Shown here piece by piece: positions 33,208 through 44,637 of a stretch of DNA of 64,000 bases; position 1 is the first letter of the stretch, and the number at the start of each line of letters is the position of its first letter. The position numbers and the translations under genes are program-made. Under the pieces are notes generated by a model that ran no database searches, was not told the origin of the DNA, and saw nothing but the letters and a program-made list of their open reading frames with translations. Origin of the DNA: Arcuatula senhousia (Eukaryota > Mollusca > Bivalvia > Mytilida > Mytilidae); the NCBI GenBank assembly GCA_963971305.1, contig OZ020308.1, forward strand, positions 19,191,092 to 19,255,091, written 5' to 3'.

Positions 33208-36200
33208 GTACTTTTTGATAATGTGACTTACTTACTTGACTTAATCCACTTCGTCCCATGGGGGACATAGGGCGACCACTGCTGCTTTCCATTTCTTCCT
33301 GTCTTTAGCTGTTGTTTTTGCCTCTCCCCATGTTTTACCAATCTTCTGAAGGTCTGATGTTAGATCCCTCCGCCAGGTGTTCTTTGGTCTTCCTCTTTTA
33401 CGATGTCCTTGGGGGTTCCATTCTAGTGCTTGTTTGGTCACGTTGTTGTTGTTTTTTCTCAGTGTGTGACCAATCCATTTCCATCGTCTTTCTGTTATTG
33501 TTCTTTCAATTGGCTCTTGTTTTGTTTGCTTCCAAAGATCTTCATTTCTGATTTTATTTGGCCACTTTATTCCAATGATGTTTCGGAGACACCTGTTTAA
33601 AAAGACCTGTAGTGTCTTTTTAGTGGTTGCATTTAGTCTCCAAGTTTCTGACCCATAGAGTAGGATGGACTTCACATTTGTATTAAAGATTCTCAATTTT
33701 GTGCATGTTCTTAAGGCTTTGCTTTTCCAAATTGGTCTCAGTATAGCAAAAGCCTGTTGTGCTTTCTTTTTTCTTGCTACAATATCTTCATCAGTGCCAC
33801 CTGTTGTACTGATGACACTTCCCAGGTAGGTGAATTCCTGGATGTCGTCGATTTCTGCGCCTCTAACTTTTGTTTTGTTTTGTTTTTTGATAATGTATGA
33901 CACAATTATTCATAAAAGAAATCAAAATATTTTGGGGTTCTTTCTATTTTTTGCTCAATGTCTGTGTGTGTTTTGTGATGTTTGCTTTGTTCATTTAGGG
34001 AGCGACCATATGATTTTTAGGGGGGGGCTATGGTGAAATTTGAACTAAAAAGGCAGGATGCCAAAATCCAGAAATAAATAGGCAAGACAGTACTATGAAA
34101 AAAAGTCAGAATGGTATTTTTCGGCTGAAAAAATTATAGTAACTTAAAAAATAAACAAAAATGACATGCACTAACGCGCAAAAAATCCAGGCTAGTTTTT
34201 TCCAAAATAAATAGACAGGACGAAGAAAATATCCATAGCCCCCCCCTAAAATCAAATGGTTGCTCCCTTACACTGTCTTCGTCATATTTGCATAGATTCA
34301 GATTGCTTGTGTCTTATTAATTTTGGTCTTTTCTCAATGAGCATTATCATTTATTTCAGGAATGCAAGACGCGCGAAGAGAGAACGAAACATTTACTGTA
34401 CACCCTTAAGCTAAGAGGCTGTGATAGTTATAGAAAATTCCGCCATATTTTACACCTCACGGGGCACAACTTACTTGCAGATCAACTGTATGAAGAAGGT
34501 AATATCACATAGCACAATCATAGCAAGCGATAGTCACAAACACCATAATTTTAACACTGAAATCTAGGTTTTTCTAAGCAGTCACCTAGTTTTAAGTTAA
34601 AACCAGATTTTTCAGATCCGAAAACCTTGTTTGTAGTCGAAAGTTAAAGATTTTGCTTCTGAAACCTAGGTTTCAGAGCTGGTGAGCAGATAGGCGGTAA
34701 TACATGTATCCATAACAAATGAAGTTTACTTAACTATTTATATATCACACAAAACTATTAAGATGTATACAGAATTAAAGCGAAGTTTTAAGCTTTTGAT
34801 ATATTTCTTGTTTTACATATAACTAGTAATAATTTTATCAAAGCGGTATTTAAGAATGACGGAACAGTACATTTAGAATCTTTATCTACAAAATAAAACT
34901 GTTGACATGGAATGAGAACACAAACTCATTTATAGGTTTTTTCCTTGTACTAGTCTACAAATGGTCGATATCCTCTGTGCTGGATTTTGCTTCCCTGTTC
35001 GAAAACGTACTTTTTTCATTACTCTTAAATGCTTTGATTCAAGTGCTGCTGATAAGAGGTAACCTCTTGAATAATGCATATATATCATAACCAAAATACC
35101 TGTTTTTATACCCCTTTCGTATTCATTTTGTATCAATGAAGCAAAGATTAAGCAAAGGGTAATTCGATACAAAGACAAAACTATTACACCATTTAATTGA
35201 CAACACGAAAAAAAGTGATCAGCAAAAATTGAATTCTCCTTTAGGTATCGATCTTTTAACTTTAAAAAAGGGGAGAGGGTTTCTTTCTAAAAATATTTAG
35301 AATCTGATTTTTATTGGAAAAAATGGAAGCAGAGATTAAGACGTACATACACAATTATGAAAAAGGATTCGGATATATCAAAAATGCTTATAATTGAAGA
35401 AATGTCACAACTCTTTGAAAAATAATAATTTTTTTCCGCAAAAGTTTAGACCAAGGCATTTCACTCCAAGTTAAAAGGTTTGTCCCTTACAGCTGTTCTT
35501 ATCATTTCAGACACTGATTTCCATGTTGTTAAAGGAAAAGATCTGTTCAATAAATTTCCGTCTGTGTTCAACCACATCAGCGATGACATGAAAACGAAAA
35601 TTATCAAGTATTTAGACACAAAGGTAATGGATATATATTCTAAAACTCATATCAGCATTGTTTAAACCACTTTTTCTTTTGAAATGCTTGTACAAAGTCT
35701 GGACCATTGCGAATTTCGGCTGCTCCGGTATGTCTACCTTGTTTTGTTTTGTTTTTTTTTCTTCCGGGCATTTTAATAATTAAGATTGGTCCTTCAAATT
35801 CTGTAGTTTTGTTATTACCCTTATCAAATATCAGGTACCAATGGGTAACATTCGAATGTCAAAGAGGCAAAGAGGTAACGATGGGGCATTCGAGTGTCAA
35901 AAGTCCGAAAGGGCAACGACGAAACCGGTAAACACGAACAAGAACAGCACGAAGAAACACAAAACACAAAATCAACCGAACAGAAATCAAACGTCCGAAA
36001 AGGCAAAGACACAATAAGTGAAAATAAACGAGAGCACACGAAAAAACAGACAACACAAAAACATCCGAACAACAATCATTAATGCAAACACAAGTCGTAG
36101 TGAACTCAGGTGCCCCGGAAGGGTAAGCAGTTCCTGAAACATAACTGAAATCTTGAAACATCTCTATCATTACCAATTTCACACAATTAAAGGACAGGTA

Positions 36201-38565
36201 CTGAGGGTAAAATACCCACGGATTGATCCGACTCCAACCTACTTTCTGTCTTAGATTGGTTCAAAACATTTATTGTATAAATTAAATGAGACATGCAACT
36301 TAAACATTTTGGGATTGAAGAATGTCAAGCAGTCTTCTGTGCAGCAATATTTCTTGTGAAATAATGAAATCAGTAATTCTTGTTTCTTTTTGTATCTCTA
36401 TAATGGTCAGGGGAATGACCAAAGCCAATCTATTGAAGATAAATGTCGTCATTAATGTAAAATGACTTACATCTGGTAAAGATATTATGAAGCATGTACT
36501 AGTAACTATTTATTGTAGCATCCATTTCTACTTTAATTTGTAGATTATGGAAAAGGCACTTGTCAGAATTTGGAACAAAATACCACAAGAAAGATTAGAA
36601 GCGCTTGAGAATAAAAAGTCAGGATACATACAGGAGAGAGAGCTGAAGGTCAAGCTAGACAATAAACGGAAACAGGTAAGGTACAGTGTGTGACGGAACA
36701 TTTACATGATTAAACTAGAAAGAGAACACATATATATCTAAGGGTATAATAGGGTACACAAACACATCTTAAGGGAACGATCATTTAACTTTAAATGTCT
36801 CAAGGGATCGACCATTTAACTTTAAATGGCTCTAGGGACCGACCATTTAACTTTAAATGGCTCTAGGGATCGACTTTACGCGGTACACATATATCTCTAG
36901 GGACCAACCTTTTAAATTGAATGGGTACAAATATATATCTTAGGGGACCGACCATTTAACTTGAAGAAGAGGTCCATTTAAAAAAAATCAAATTCAAAAA
37001 TGCCCGAGTTTCGATATATAGGAAGAAGGTGAGCGATAGATCTTAAATCAATTCCAACATTATGGGACCGCACCACGATGCTGTATAAACCAAATATCAA
37101 GTAGCTGAGAAAACTATTACGCACGTTTCTGCCCCGCTCACCCGATACCCGCCCGCCACCTGACAATCACCATTTTATAACCCGAATGTTTCACTCCATG
37201 AAATCCGGCAAAAACATCGAAAAAAATTGGCGGTAGAAGTTGAGAAAAATATCTGAAGGATGTCTGCACGTAAAATAATGTTTGATATGATAAAAATATA
37301 TTATGTCACGGCGCCTTTAAAAAAATCTGTCTAGAAAAACACCTTCTTTTCTACCATTGTGTTTTCCTCTATCTTTTTAGCTCTCAACATTAAAAGATGA
37401 TTTGTGTGACACAGAGGAAAAACTGAAGAAAAAAGAACTAGAGTTCCAAGCTGTAGAGAAGGAACGGGAGGAAATAAGAAAACGTTTTAAAGCCGAACTC
37501 GCCGTACAGGCTCGTTTTAATGCGGCAAACAACAGCTCTATACTGCGACTAAGAGAGAAATTCGTATCATTTAACGAAAAAATTAGGTGTTTAAATAAAC
37601 AAATAAGCGAGTTTTTATCTGGAGATGAAAACACGGAAAGCGACCCTAGTGAAAATGTTAAACTAAGCCGCCTGGAACAAAACGTGAAAACGGTCATCCA
37701 CATCGTGAAGGAACACCATGATGCCGTAGAGAGCAAAGCAAACGAACGAGAATCGGTGTTGGCATTGCTTAATAAACCTAGAAATAAGACGGAATCGCTG
37801 GCGGACATAGTAAAGAAATTCCTAGAGAAAGAGGAAAAGTCGAAATCGGTGATTTTTAAAGAAATCGAAAAACTCATTGAAATTTTACGCAAAACTAAAC
37901 CACAATACAAGACTAAAACTAGTAACAGCGGAGGAGTGGACATGAAACAATTAAGAAACATGGTGGCAACAGTTCGAGTTGAGGTTGAACATCTAAAGAA
38001 AAAGCTCGAGTGGAAGGACGACCAGATAACGGATTTAATAAGGGAAACGATGGTTCTAAGGCAAAACCAGACGAAGCGAGAACAAAACACGGTTTCAGAA
38101 ACCTTAAAAGGAGCAATTGTTGCGTCCCCAATTTCTTCTCCCGATTCTACTTACGAGATGCAATTAGCGTACAAAAAGTTTGACGAATACATTTCTCAGA
38201 GCCCAAAAGTTCCAGACAGAAACCGCAGACGGGGATCTTTAGCAGACGTTGACCTTGAACCAGATCCGGATGACATTGACATTTCGTATGTAGAGAAACC
38301 AGATTACCAACCTCGTGTTCGATTTCCGGAGGTACATGTAGAATCACCAAGGCATACCGATAAACCAAGCCAAAAGATTTTGGCAAGAAAATTTTCACTA
38401 ATGTCAGAAAAAGACCTTGGAACAATTTTCGAAAGTAACGATAACGATGAGTTCGAGAGATTTGTTACCCACATGGTGAAGAAGACACACCCAACAAGAC
38501 TTCCGCTGATTTGTAAGGACGCAATTGGTGTAGATTTGGGTGAAAAATTATCCAAGGAAGATTGA
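33073..38565 (+). CDS. CARD and coiled-coil domain protein, 567 aa, five exons
   Basis: Exons 33073-33207, 34360-34498, 35511-35623, 36544-36675 and 37381-38565, all GT-AG with continuous phase (0,1,0,0), giving 567 residues. Residues 1-92 look like a caspase recruitment domain: VIDRNYYLLVHNIILTDEFY, LPESMISDIQ, then after the junction ERTKHLLYTLKLRGCDSYRK FRHILHLTGHNLLADQLYEE, the typical LLDILP-RG-AF-FL-LE pattern. Residues 93-173 are helical and unassigned. From 174 a highly charged region predicts coiled coil to about 270 and again about 355-405; then an acidic, Ser/Pro-rich linker and a tail ending VDLGEKLSKED. CARD plus coiled coil recalls CARD9/CARD11-type adaptors, but the CARD itself looks closer to RAIDD or caspase CARDs; no MAGUK part. 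Likely a signalling scaffold. Start ATG follows GGCGCGGA and gives the complete CARD helix 1. Confidence 0.82.
33235..33903 (-). pseudogene. 5'-truncated LINE ORF2 C-terminus in intron 1 of the CARD gene
   Basis: About 220 codons open on the minus strand, ending at 33241, with FTYLGSVISTTGGTDEDIVA, LLYGSETWRLNATTKKTLQ, RRWKWIGHTLRK and HRKRGRPKNTWRRDL. This is the standard C-terminal block of RTE/CR1-group non-LTR retrotransposons downstream of the reverse transcriptase. A short ACTTACTTGACTT tail (33225-33241) marks its 3' end. Inserted antisense to the gene. The uninterrupted frame suggests a fairly recent copy. Confidence 0.88.
34360..34498 (+). CDS. CARD protein exon 2
   Basis: 139 bp, acceptor TTATTTCAG, donor GAAG|GTAATA, phase 0 to 1. 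Encodes ECKTREERTKHLLYTLKLRG then CDSYRKFRHILHLTGH, the second half of the CARD. Confidence 0.88.
35511..35623 (+). CDS. CARD protein exon 3
   Basis: 113 bp, acceptor CATTTCAG, donor AAG|GTAATG, phase 1 to 0. Encodes TDFHVVKGKDLFNKFPSVFN then HISDDMKTKIIKYLDTK. No domain recognised. Confidence 0.82.
35835..36080 (+). repeat. Dispersed repeat family H copy in intron 3 of the CARD gene
   Basis: Contains GGGGCATTCGAGTGTCAAAA and GTCCGAAAGGGCAACGAC. Relatives: 7510-7690 and 12590-12750 (reverse), fragments at 22790-22855 and 38655-38725, all sharing AATGCCCCATTGGTACCTCT. Origin unknown; length and dispersal suggest a SINE or LINE 3' end. Confidence 0.6.
36544..36675 (+). CDS. CARD protein exon 4
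   Basis: 132 bp, acceptor TTTGTAG, donor CAG|GTAAGG, phase 0 to 0. Encodes IMEKALVRIWNKIPQERLEA then LENKKSGYIQERELKV; helical, runs into the coiled coil. Confidence 0.82.
37381..38565 (+). CDS. CARD protein exon 5 (coiled coil and tail)
   Basis: 1185 bp with TGA-free reading from acceptor CTTTTTAG to the stop at 38563-38565 (394 residues). Heptad-rich KKKELEFQAVEKEREEIRKR and VEHLKKKLEWKDDQITDLIR segments, then an acidic region LEPDPDDIDISYVEKP and a conserved-looking tail. The long antisense ORF over it is a composition shadow. Confidence 0.88.
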   Translation, partial: LSTLKDDLCDTEEKLKKKELEFQAVEKEREEIRKRFKAELAVQARFNAANNSSILRLREKFVSFNEKIRCLNKQISEFLSGDENTESDPSENVKLSRLEQNVKTVIHIVKEHHDAVESKANERESVLALLNKPRNKTESLADIVKKFLEKEEKSKSVIFKEIEKLIEILRKTKPQYKTKTSNSGGVDMKQLRNMVATVRVEVEHLKKKLEWKDDQITDLIRETMVLRQNQTKREQNTVSETLKGAIVASPISSPDSTYEMQLAYKKFDEYISQSPKVPDRNRRRGSLADVDLEPDPDDIDISYVEKPDYQPRVRFPEVHVESPRHTDKPSQKILARKFSLMSEKDLGTIFESNDNDEFERFVTHMVKKTHPTRLPLICKDAIGVDLGEKLSKED

Positions 38566-40722
38566 TTAAAGCAATGTTAAATTGGAAAAGAGATCACACA
38601 ACCTTAAATATACCAGTAACTAAAAAAAAACTTAAAATTAACTAGAAATTAAAATTTCATCAGATTTTGCCTTCGTCTTTTCAGCCCTGACTTCCGGCAT
38701 CCAAATGCCCCACTGGTACTATTTTCATGTATATGCTTTACTACATGTATAACATGGCATCAGTCATGTTATTGTAATACAGGTAGTCAAATATATGTCT
38801 TTTGCACAAGAAACAGAAAATATAAAAAAAAATAATAAGTTGGAATGTACTCTTACAAAGCCCGGGCCTTACTTTGTACAAAAAAAATGTTTGAAAGAGG
38901 TTCGTGCTACCTTTGCAGATGTCTTTCTGGCCACGATTTAGACCCTTTTCGTAAGTAATACTAGTATTCAATTTAATCTAATCTCATTGCATTTATGAAT
39001 AGAATTTCTTTAAGAATTACTAGAAGAAATTTAATTTAGTTATTTGATTTTCAGCTGCATCTTCATATACACATTTTCTTGATAAGAATTTATTCTGATA
39101 CATAGAAAGTGACATAATTAAAGCCCGGAACACAAGATGAAATTCATTTTATGAAATTAGTTGCATGCAACAAATTTCATCGTTAACATGGAAATTTTTA
39201 AAAGTTTCATGATTTTTTTTTCTGAATAGAACATTGCTTTATTCCTGAAAAAGTTTCATGCAACTTTTCTAATGGCAGCCAATCAAAGTCGTATGTTAAT
39301 TGATTATGTCAAAAAGCTCTTTACTACAGAGTAAATATCATGATATTAATTTTCGTGTGTACAAAAAGTGTCATGCAATAAAAGTGGCATGAAAATTTAC
39401 CGGTCCTAAGAAAATACTCTCAAACAGGAAATATTTCATTAGCTGGAGATATGAATGCTATAGGACCGGAAATGGGTAATAAGATTTCAAATGGTACAAA
39501 TATAACTGAATATGAAGAATATGTTCCTGATAATAATAATATCACTATAATAGTAAAGACAATGTTATCTCTAGAAGCGGTGAAATAATTGTATGTAGAA
39601 ATAAGTTATTTTAGAATAAAAAAAAATACCACAAAGTTCTAGGCATTTAATTTTCTAACACCTGATGCGCGACCATTCAAGACTCCTCAGAGGTGCTCAA
39701 CTAAAAAATATGAACATTTTGTATCTGGATGCATAGTCATTCATGGTTTTCAACACCATTCTTGTATGTATGCCCCGCCTACGAAAGAAGAGTGGCATAT
39801 AGTGTTCGGGTCCGGTCGTCTGTCCGTCCCAAATCCCAAGTTCCAAAAATCAAGCTTACTTACAAGTGACACAGTAACCATATTTATATGGTAGATACAC
39901 TTAGTGATGCTAAGCACAAAGGATGCTCCGAATGCCGGCTGTGACCTATATTTTCAGCATGGATGGTCACTTACAGAAAAATGGTTAAAGTCCATTCCCG
40001 CTTACTGACAAGTGCCACAGCAACCATATTGATATGGTAGATGCACCTTGTAATGCTCAGCACAAAGGATGCTTCGGATGCTGGCTGTCACCTTTATTTT
40101 CCGCATGGATGACAATGGTTTAAGTCCAATACCAGTTCTATGGCAAACATATTAGTATTGTAGGTACACCTAATGATGCTAAGCACAATGCATGCTGTGG
40201 ATGCTGGTTGTGACCTATGCTATATTTTCTGCATGGATGACTACTTAAAAGAAAAATGGCTGAAGTCCATTCCCTTATTACTGCAATTAAAGTATAAATG
40301 AAAGGAGGTGAGCACGTAGAGCCAATGTTGATTTTTCTGTCCTCTTAATCGAAAAAGATCAGCGAGTTCAATTCGAAAAGTCCCTTTTAAAGTTGCCCCT
40401 TTTTAACTGTATTTACTGACCCAATAATAAAGGTTATCAAAGTGATTATCACTGATATTAGCTGATCCGATAAAATTCAATATTTATTATCATGATTATA
40501 ATTTTAGTGGATTACGTTACATATATGTACACGAAATGTGATCATTTAGAAGATATAAAGTTGTTTTAAATAATGATTCAGGATACTAATTGTCACATTG
40601 GTTTGCCAGATTATTCCAGTACTTTTAACTATGTAGGATAACTAAAGACGAGTAACATTTGGTAACGTTTTGGCGTTGAATTTGAACCTAGTACTAAAAA
40701 CTTTTGATTTAAGGAATTTGAA
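38566..40722. other. Intergenic between the CARD gene and the UNC93-like gene
   Basis: Contains a family H fragment (38655-38725), an ATTAAA variant polyadenylation hexamer at 38648-38653 that may serve the CARD gene, an inverted-repeat-like stretch (39120-39410) with repeated ATGAAATT/GTTTCATG words, and a family B element (39768-40280). No exon recognised. Confidence 0.5.
39768..40280 (+). repeat. Hairpin-ended family B element
   Basis: Begins ATGCCCCGCCTACGAAAGAA then GAGTGGCATATAGTGTTCGG and GTCGTCTGTCCGTCC; core units with GCTGTGACCTATATTTTC at about 39938, 40082 and 40208. Same family as 11363-11978. Confidence 0.7.
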
Positions 40723-41670
40723 ATGGAGACTAAAATGAAACGAATGTCGCCCCTTGAGGACGAAAATGCTTTAGTAGAATTTGATTCGGTGGATTCAGAC
40801 AAGCGAAAAAGACAACTGAGGGTCAATTTCGGAGCTTTATGCATAATCTGGCTATTTACCTTTACTGCGTATTCCGGTTTACAGAATATCGAAACGGCAC
40901 TCTACCAAGATGTAGGACTATATACCCTAGCGGCGTTAACAGGTGGTGGAGTTGTAGCTTGTCTCTTAGCCCCAACGGCCATTAGTATAATTGGTTCAAA
41001 AGGCGCATTGATAATTTCATGGGTGTGCTTATCCTTTTTCGTAGCGGCAAATTTCTTTGGTTTTCTGGGTAAGAATTTCAAGTATCTGCTTGTTACTGCA
41101 GGAGCAATTGAGGGGCTCTCCACGGGTCTCATGTGGACTGCTCAGGGTGTCATTACAACCACCATCGCCATGGAGTACACCCAGATAATTGACGAACCAA
41201 TGGATAAAACTCTGAGTAGCATGTTCGGTATATTCTGCATGTTTTTTCAAAGTACCCAAGTATGGGGCAATCTTATTTCGTCATTAGTTTTTCAACAAAC
41301 TTCACAAATAACTAAACACGAATCTAACTTCACATTTTGTGGTGCAGACTTTTGCCCAATAGACGTCCTTGCATTGAGGGGTGGCGGTAGTAGTGGGAAA
41401 AAGTCTGGCAGTCCGTCAAGTCTTCCAGAAACCAGGCTCATCAATATCCTCACTGGCACATACTTGGGATGTACTGTTGTAGGTTTGCTCATCACAATAT
41501 TTGTTTTAAAGCCGGTTAAATCTGTAACAAGTGATAAAGGAGTGACTCTAAAAGCGAGACTTCTTGCGACAGTGCGTGTGTTGTTTACAAATTTGAACAT
41601 GATGCTCCTGGTTCCCTTCAGTCTGTATACTGGTATGGAACAGGTTGTGATGTATGCAGAATTTACAAAC
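40723..41670 (+). CDS. UNC93A: UNC93-like exon 1
   Basis: 948 bp coding, 316 codons, donor AAC|GTAAGT, phase 0. Includes the N-terminal helices, a glycosylatable loop with NFT and two cysteines (FTFCGADFCP), and a Gly/Ser-rich segment before the second half. Confidence 0.93.
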
Positions 41671-43105
41671 GTAAGTAGTAGTGCATGCAGTCCTTTTAAT
41701 CAAAATATTCTTGGAATACCGAACGGGGTATCAATTTTTATGAAAAAAAAAGAATCCACCAACGGTTCCAAAATAAAATACTGCAGGTGTAGCCGTATTT
41801 TTAGTCATAAATATCTTCGAAATTCGTTGATCGGTGGCTAAATTTCCCGCTTACTGTAGATTGATTTTTTTTCCAATAGAAGAACGATGCATAGTATTTT
41901 TCTGTCGCATTTCACACTGCGCGATTTAAAAGAATACCTTAAATATTGACCCATTTGCATTTAGCCTTAGTCCTAAGGAGCGACCAATATTTCATGTTTA
42001 AGTCCTTAAGCAGTTCAATTGCATTATTGCTCTGTAAAGGCTGTGTCACGTGCACGTACATTGGATTAAGAGCATCACTGAACAGTTTACAATACAATAT
42101 TAAAAATTAATGCTACTTTTTTTCTTTTGTTTTAAAGACGAAGTTTACTTGTTTGTCGGAAAGATAAAATTTACAACAAAATCATATTGTGTTAAGCAGT
42201 TAAAATAAACACCGTTTACTTCACAGTCTTTTGTAGCATGTAAGCTCGGAATAGAATGGATTGGTTACACAATGATCTGCTTCGGAGTATGTGATTGTAT
42301 AGGGTCACTACTCGTCGGATTCATAGGAAAATTTACAGGAAGACCACCCCTCTTTCTAATGGCAACGATTCTCAATCTAGGAGTCCTAGGGATTATGAGG
42401 TTTTGGTCATTTAAGGACGATGTGCCATTCTACCTGTTTTTTGTCATTCCTGGTGTGTGGGGCTTGGCTGACGGTGTTTGGCAAACTCAGAGCAGTGGTA
42501 AGTCTTGATTTTTGTGTAGAAGGATAATGATGATATGTGGAATAAATGTACATGAAACAACATTCCGACGTTCCTATAGAATTTGTTTAAGGGGATTCAC
42601 TATTGTCTCCTGAAAATGGGGATTCCCGTCAGTTTGACCGAAAATCCGCAAAAAAGCAACAAAATATTCCAATGAAAAAGGAGAGAGGGCTCCAATTCTC
42701 GTAACTCCAGCCTTGATTCGCCACTTCATTCAAAGTTCGACAATATTCACAAAACAGAAGATAATTTCTAATCGACACCACATCTACTCAGTGCTATGCT
42801 AAACATGCTTAATACCTACATATATAGATAGTATTAACCTGTACAAATAAATGTTTCATTTCTCTATTTAAGCCTTGGTTGGGACGGCATTCACAGATGA
42901 ACAAGAGCCTGCATTTGCGAATCTTCGACTTTTTCAAGCCGTGGGGTTCACAGTGGGATATTTATACAATGTTCATTTGTGTGAATATATAAAACTGTAC
43001 ATAGCTGCAGGGACCTTGATATTGTCCATGATACTTGTTGCAATTGTTGAAGTAAGGGTGAAACTGAATAGCTCAAATAAGACAAGATCAGATAAAATAA
43101 TATAA
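40723..43105 (+). CDS. UNC93A: UNC93-family multi-pass membrane protein (UNC93A-like), 483 aa
   Basis: Three exons, 40723-41670, 42227-42497 and 42873-43105, phases 0 and 1, GT-AG, 1452 nt with stop. A major-facilitator-type protein: hydrophobic helices start at about residue 35 (FGALCIIWLFTFTAYSGLQN), then GLYTLAALTGGGVVACLLAP, ISWVCLSFFVAANFFGF and so on, with the UNC93 signatures SGLQN, GLSTGLMWTAQGVITT, SFVACKLGIEWIGYTMICFG, PGVWGLADGVWQTQ and AFANLRLFQAVGF. Vertebrate UNC93A has about 457 residues, so this is full length. Family knowledge: UNC-93 regulates K2P potassium channels in C. elegans, UNC93B1 traffics endosomal TLRs; UNC93A function is less clear. Sequence is closer to UNC93A than UNC93B1. 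ATG context AATTTGAAATGG; upstream sequence is not open. Confidence 0.93.
42227..42497 (+). CDS. UNC93A: UNC93-like exon 2
   Basis: 271 bp, acceptor CTTCACAG, donor AGTG|GTAAGT, phase 0 to 1. Encodes SFVACKLGIEWIGYTMICFG and ends PGVWGLADGVWQTQSS, the most conserved part of the family. Confidence 0.93.
42873..43105 (+). CDS. UNC93A: UNC93-like exon 3
   Basis: 233 bp, acceptor CTATTTAAG, phase 1, stop TAA at 43103-43105. Encodes LVGTAFTDEQEPAFANLRLF then QAVGFTVGYLYNVHLC and the last helix, ending SNKTRSDKII. Confidence 0.93.
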
Positions 43106-43155
43106 ATATGTAATGTATTGAATGTAACATTTGATATTTTTGGGAAAGTAGAGTA

Positions 43156-43161
43156 AATAAA
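43156..43161 (+). terminator. Polyadenylation signal AATAAA of the UNC93-like gene
   Basis: AATAAA 51 bp after the stop codon, within the expected range for a short 3' UTR, followed by T/G-rich sequence (TTGAGTTTGGGTTTGAG). Confidence 0.6.
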
Positions 43162-44637
43162 AGATCAAAAACTTTTAGGCAAAATCTTGAGTTTGGGTTT
43201 GAGTACCTTTTCTTCAATACTTTTGGTTTTCGATCTTTAAATGTTTAAAATCAAACGATCCCTTGAGAATTTCTCATTGAAACGTGGATATACATACACA
43301 TCATAACCAAATCTATCGTCTTAATAATGCTTTGGTATTTTGTGTCTTCAATGCTTAGTCAGAGCCATTTGAATATTTTTCTTTATTATTTAAACTGGAA
43401 TTTACTTCAAGCCTTATATTTAATTATAATGTTTATTAATGCAAACATGTCCCAATTAGGGATAACAGCATAGTGTGACGATGCCAAATGACATATCTCC
43501 ATTTTGTTGTAAATGGTTCGTAGGGAAAAAATATTGGGTTACCCTTTTGGTCCTGTTTTAATGTAGTCTGCTACGTTTTGCAATGCGACACATAGGGGCC
43601 ACATCGGCACTATCAATCGTTTTGCGGTGTTCTGTGTTTGTCGGCTGCGGCGTCACAAAATTTCTTGTCACAGTTTGAGGACCAACAAGTAGCTTATTCC
43701 AATTATAATACTTAAGCACCTTAATGCATGAAATACCACAGGGACTTGCTCCCCTCAATCAATATTTTGTTAGAGTCAATGTGCGGTACGAAAAAAAACT
43801 GTGGTACATGTAATACTGGATATTTCAAAACGCAGTCAATATACGTCTTGATTCAATGTATGTGTTACCGGCATATATGAGGTATATAAAATATCTGCAT
43901 ATTGGAATTATAGAAGAAGGTAATGAGGTACGAGTGGAATAAGTGTACGCCTGACAGCCTACATAATTATATAAGCGGCAATTGGGAAACAGCCAGCAGC
44001 CTTCAACGTAACAATTGGTCGCTGCTCATTAGCCCAAGATAAAAATGTAATGTATACGAGCAAGCAATGTACTTTAACTTCAGTTATTATTGCCCAAAAT
44101 CATCATGGATGGCATGAATAGTTAGTTACTTAGTTCTGGTATGGTGAGTTCTAAGTTAGTTAAGTTTCAAAGTTCCATGGTTCTGTAAATGAGATAACTT
44201 ATTAGTAACTTATAAACTAATTAAATAACTTTATTTTAATCCCAGGTTCGTAATTGCTCTTCTACCAATTAAGCAACACGAATTCGGGTTTAATAGGGGA
44301 TATGATCATGAAATGAAAATGAAGGGGGATAATTTCGGCAATATGAGGTTTTGGCTGCCACTGCATGGAAAAAGCAGAAATTGGTATGACAATTTAGCCT
44401 CATGCATGGGAATCCTACTAGACGGGCCATTCTCTGATCGAGACCGGCAGGGTCTAAAACATGCGGGGAGCGTGGTGTTTTCCTCCTACAGAATGGTTTG
44501 CGGACAGTAATTCCGCATTATAGACTGACGACCCCGGCATTCATTTAAACAAGGCTGACACATTCAACCATCTGAGTCACACATCAGTCGCTTTGTGGGC
44601 AAATCTGTCATCGGTGTCAGGTTTGTGGGCACTTTTT
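43162..44637. other. Intergenic, mostly unexplained
   Basis: No gene recognised. Contains a G/C-richer stretch (43560-43760), a fragment shared with 49640-49740 and 51340-51420 (GGAATAAGTGTACGC; CCAGCAGCCTTCAACG), and a possible tRNA-like 5' half (44237-44290). Two open frames of 65-66 codons here have no recognisable product. Confidence 0.45.
44237..44290 (-). other. Possible tRNA 5'-half remnant
   Basis: On the minus strand TTGCTTAATTGGTAGAAGAG resembles a tRNA D-arm with A box, followed by CAATTACGAACCTGGG that could be an anticodon arm with ACG. No T-arm or B box follows, so this is not a working gene. Confidence 0.25.

Noticed and set aside
37377..38090. 237-codon open frame antisense to the CARD gene last exon
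   Set aside because: Ser/Phe-rich shadow of a Lys/Glu-rich coiled-coil coding strand; no splice or homology support.
43558..43758. 66-codon minus-strand frame with TVTRNFVTPQPTNTEHRK
   Set aside because: Looks somewhat coding-like, but no family recognised and no splice context; left as unexplained intergenic sequence.
44313..44510. 65-codon plus-strand frame (MKMKGDNFGNMRFWLPLHGK...)
   Set aside because: No recognisable domain, no neighbours in phase; probably chance.
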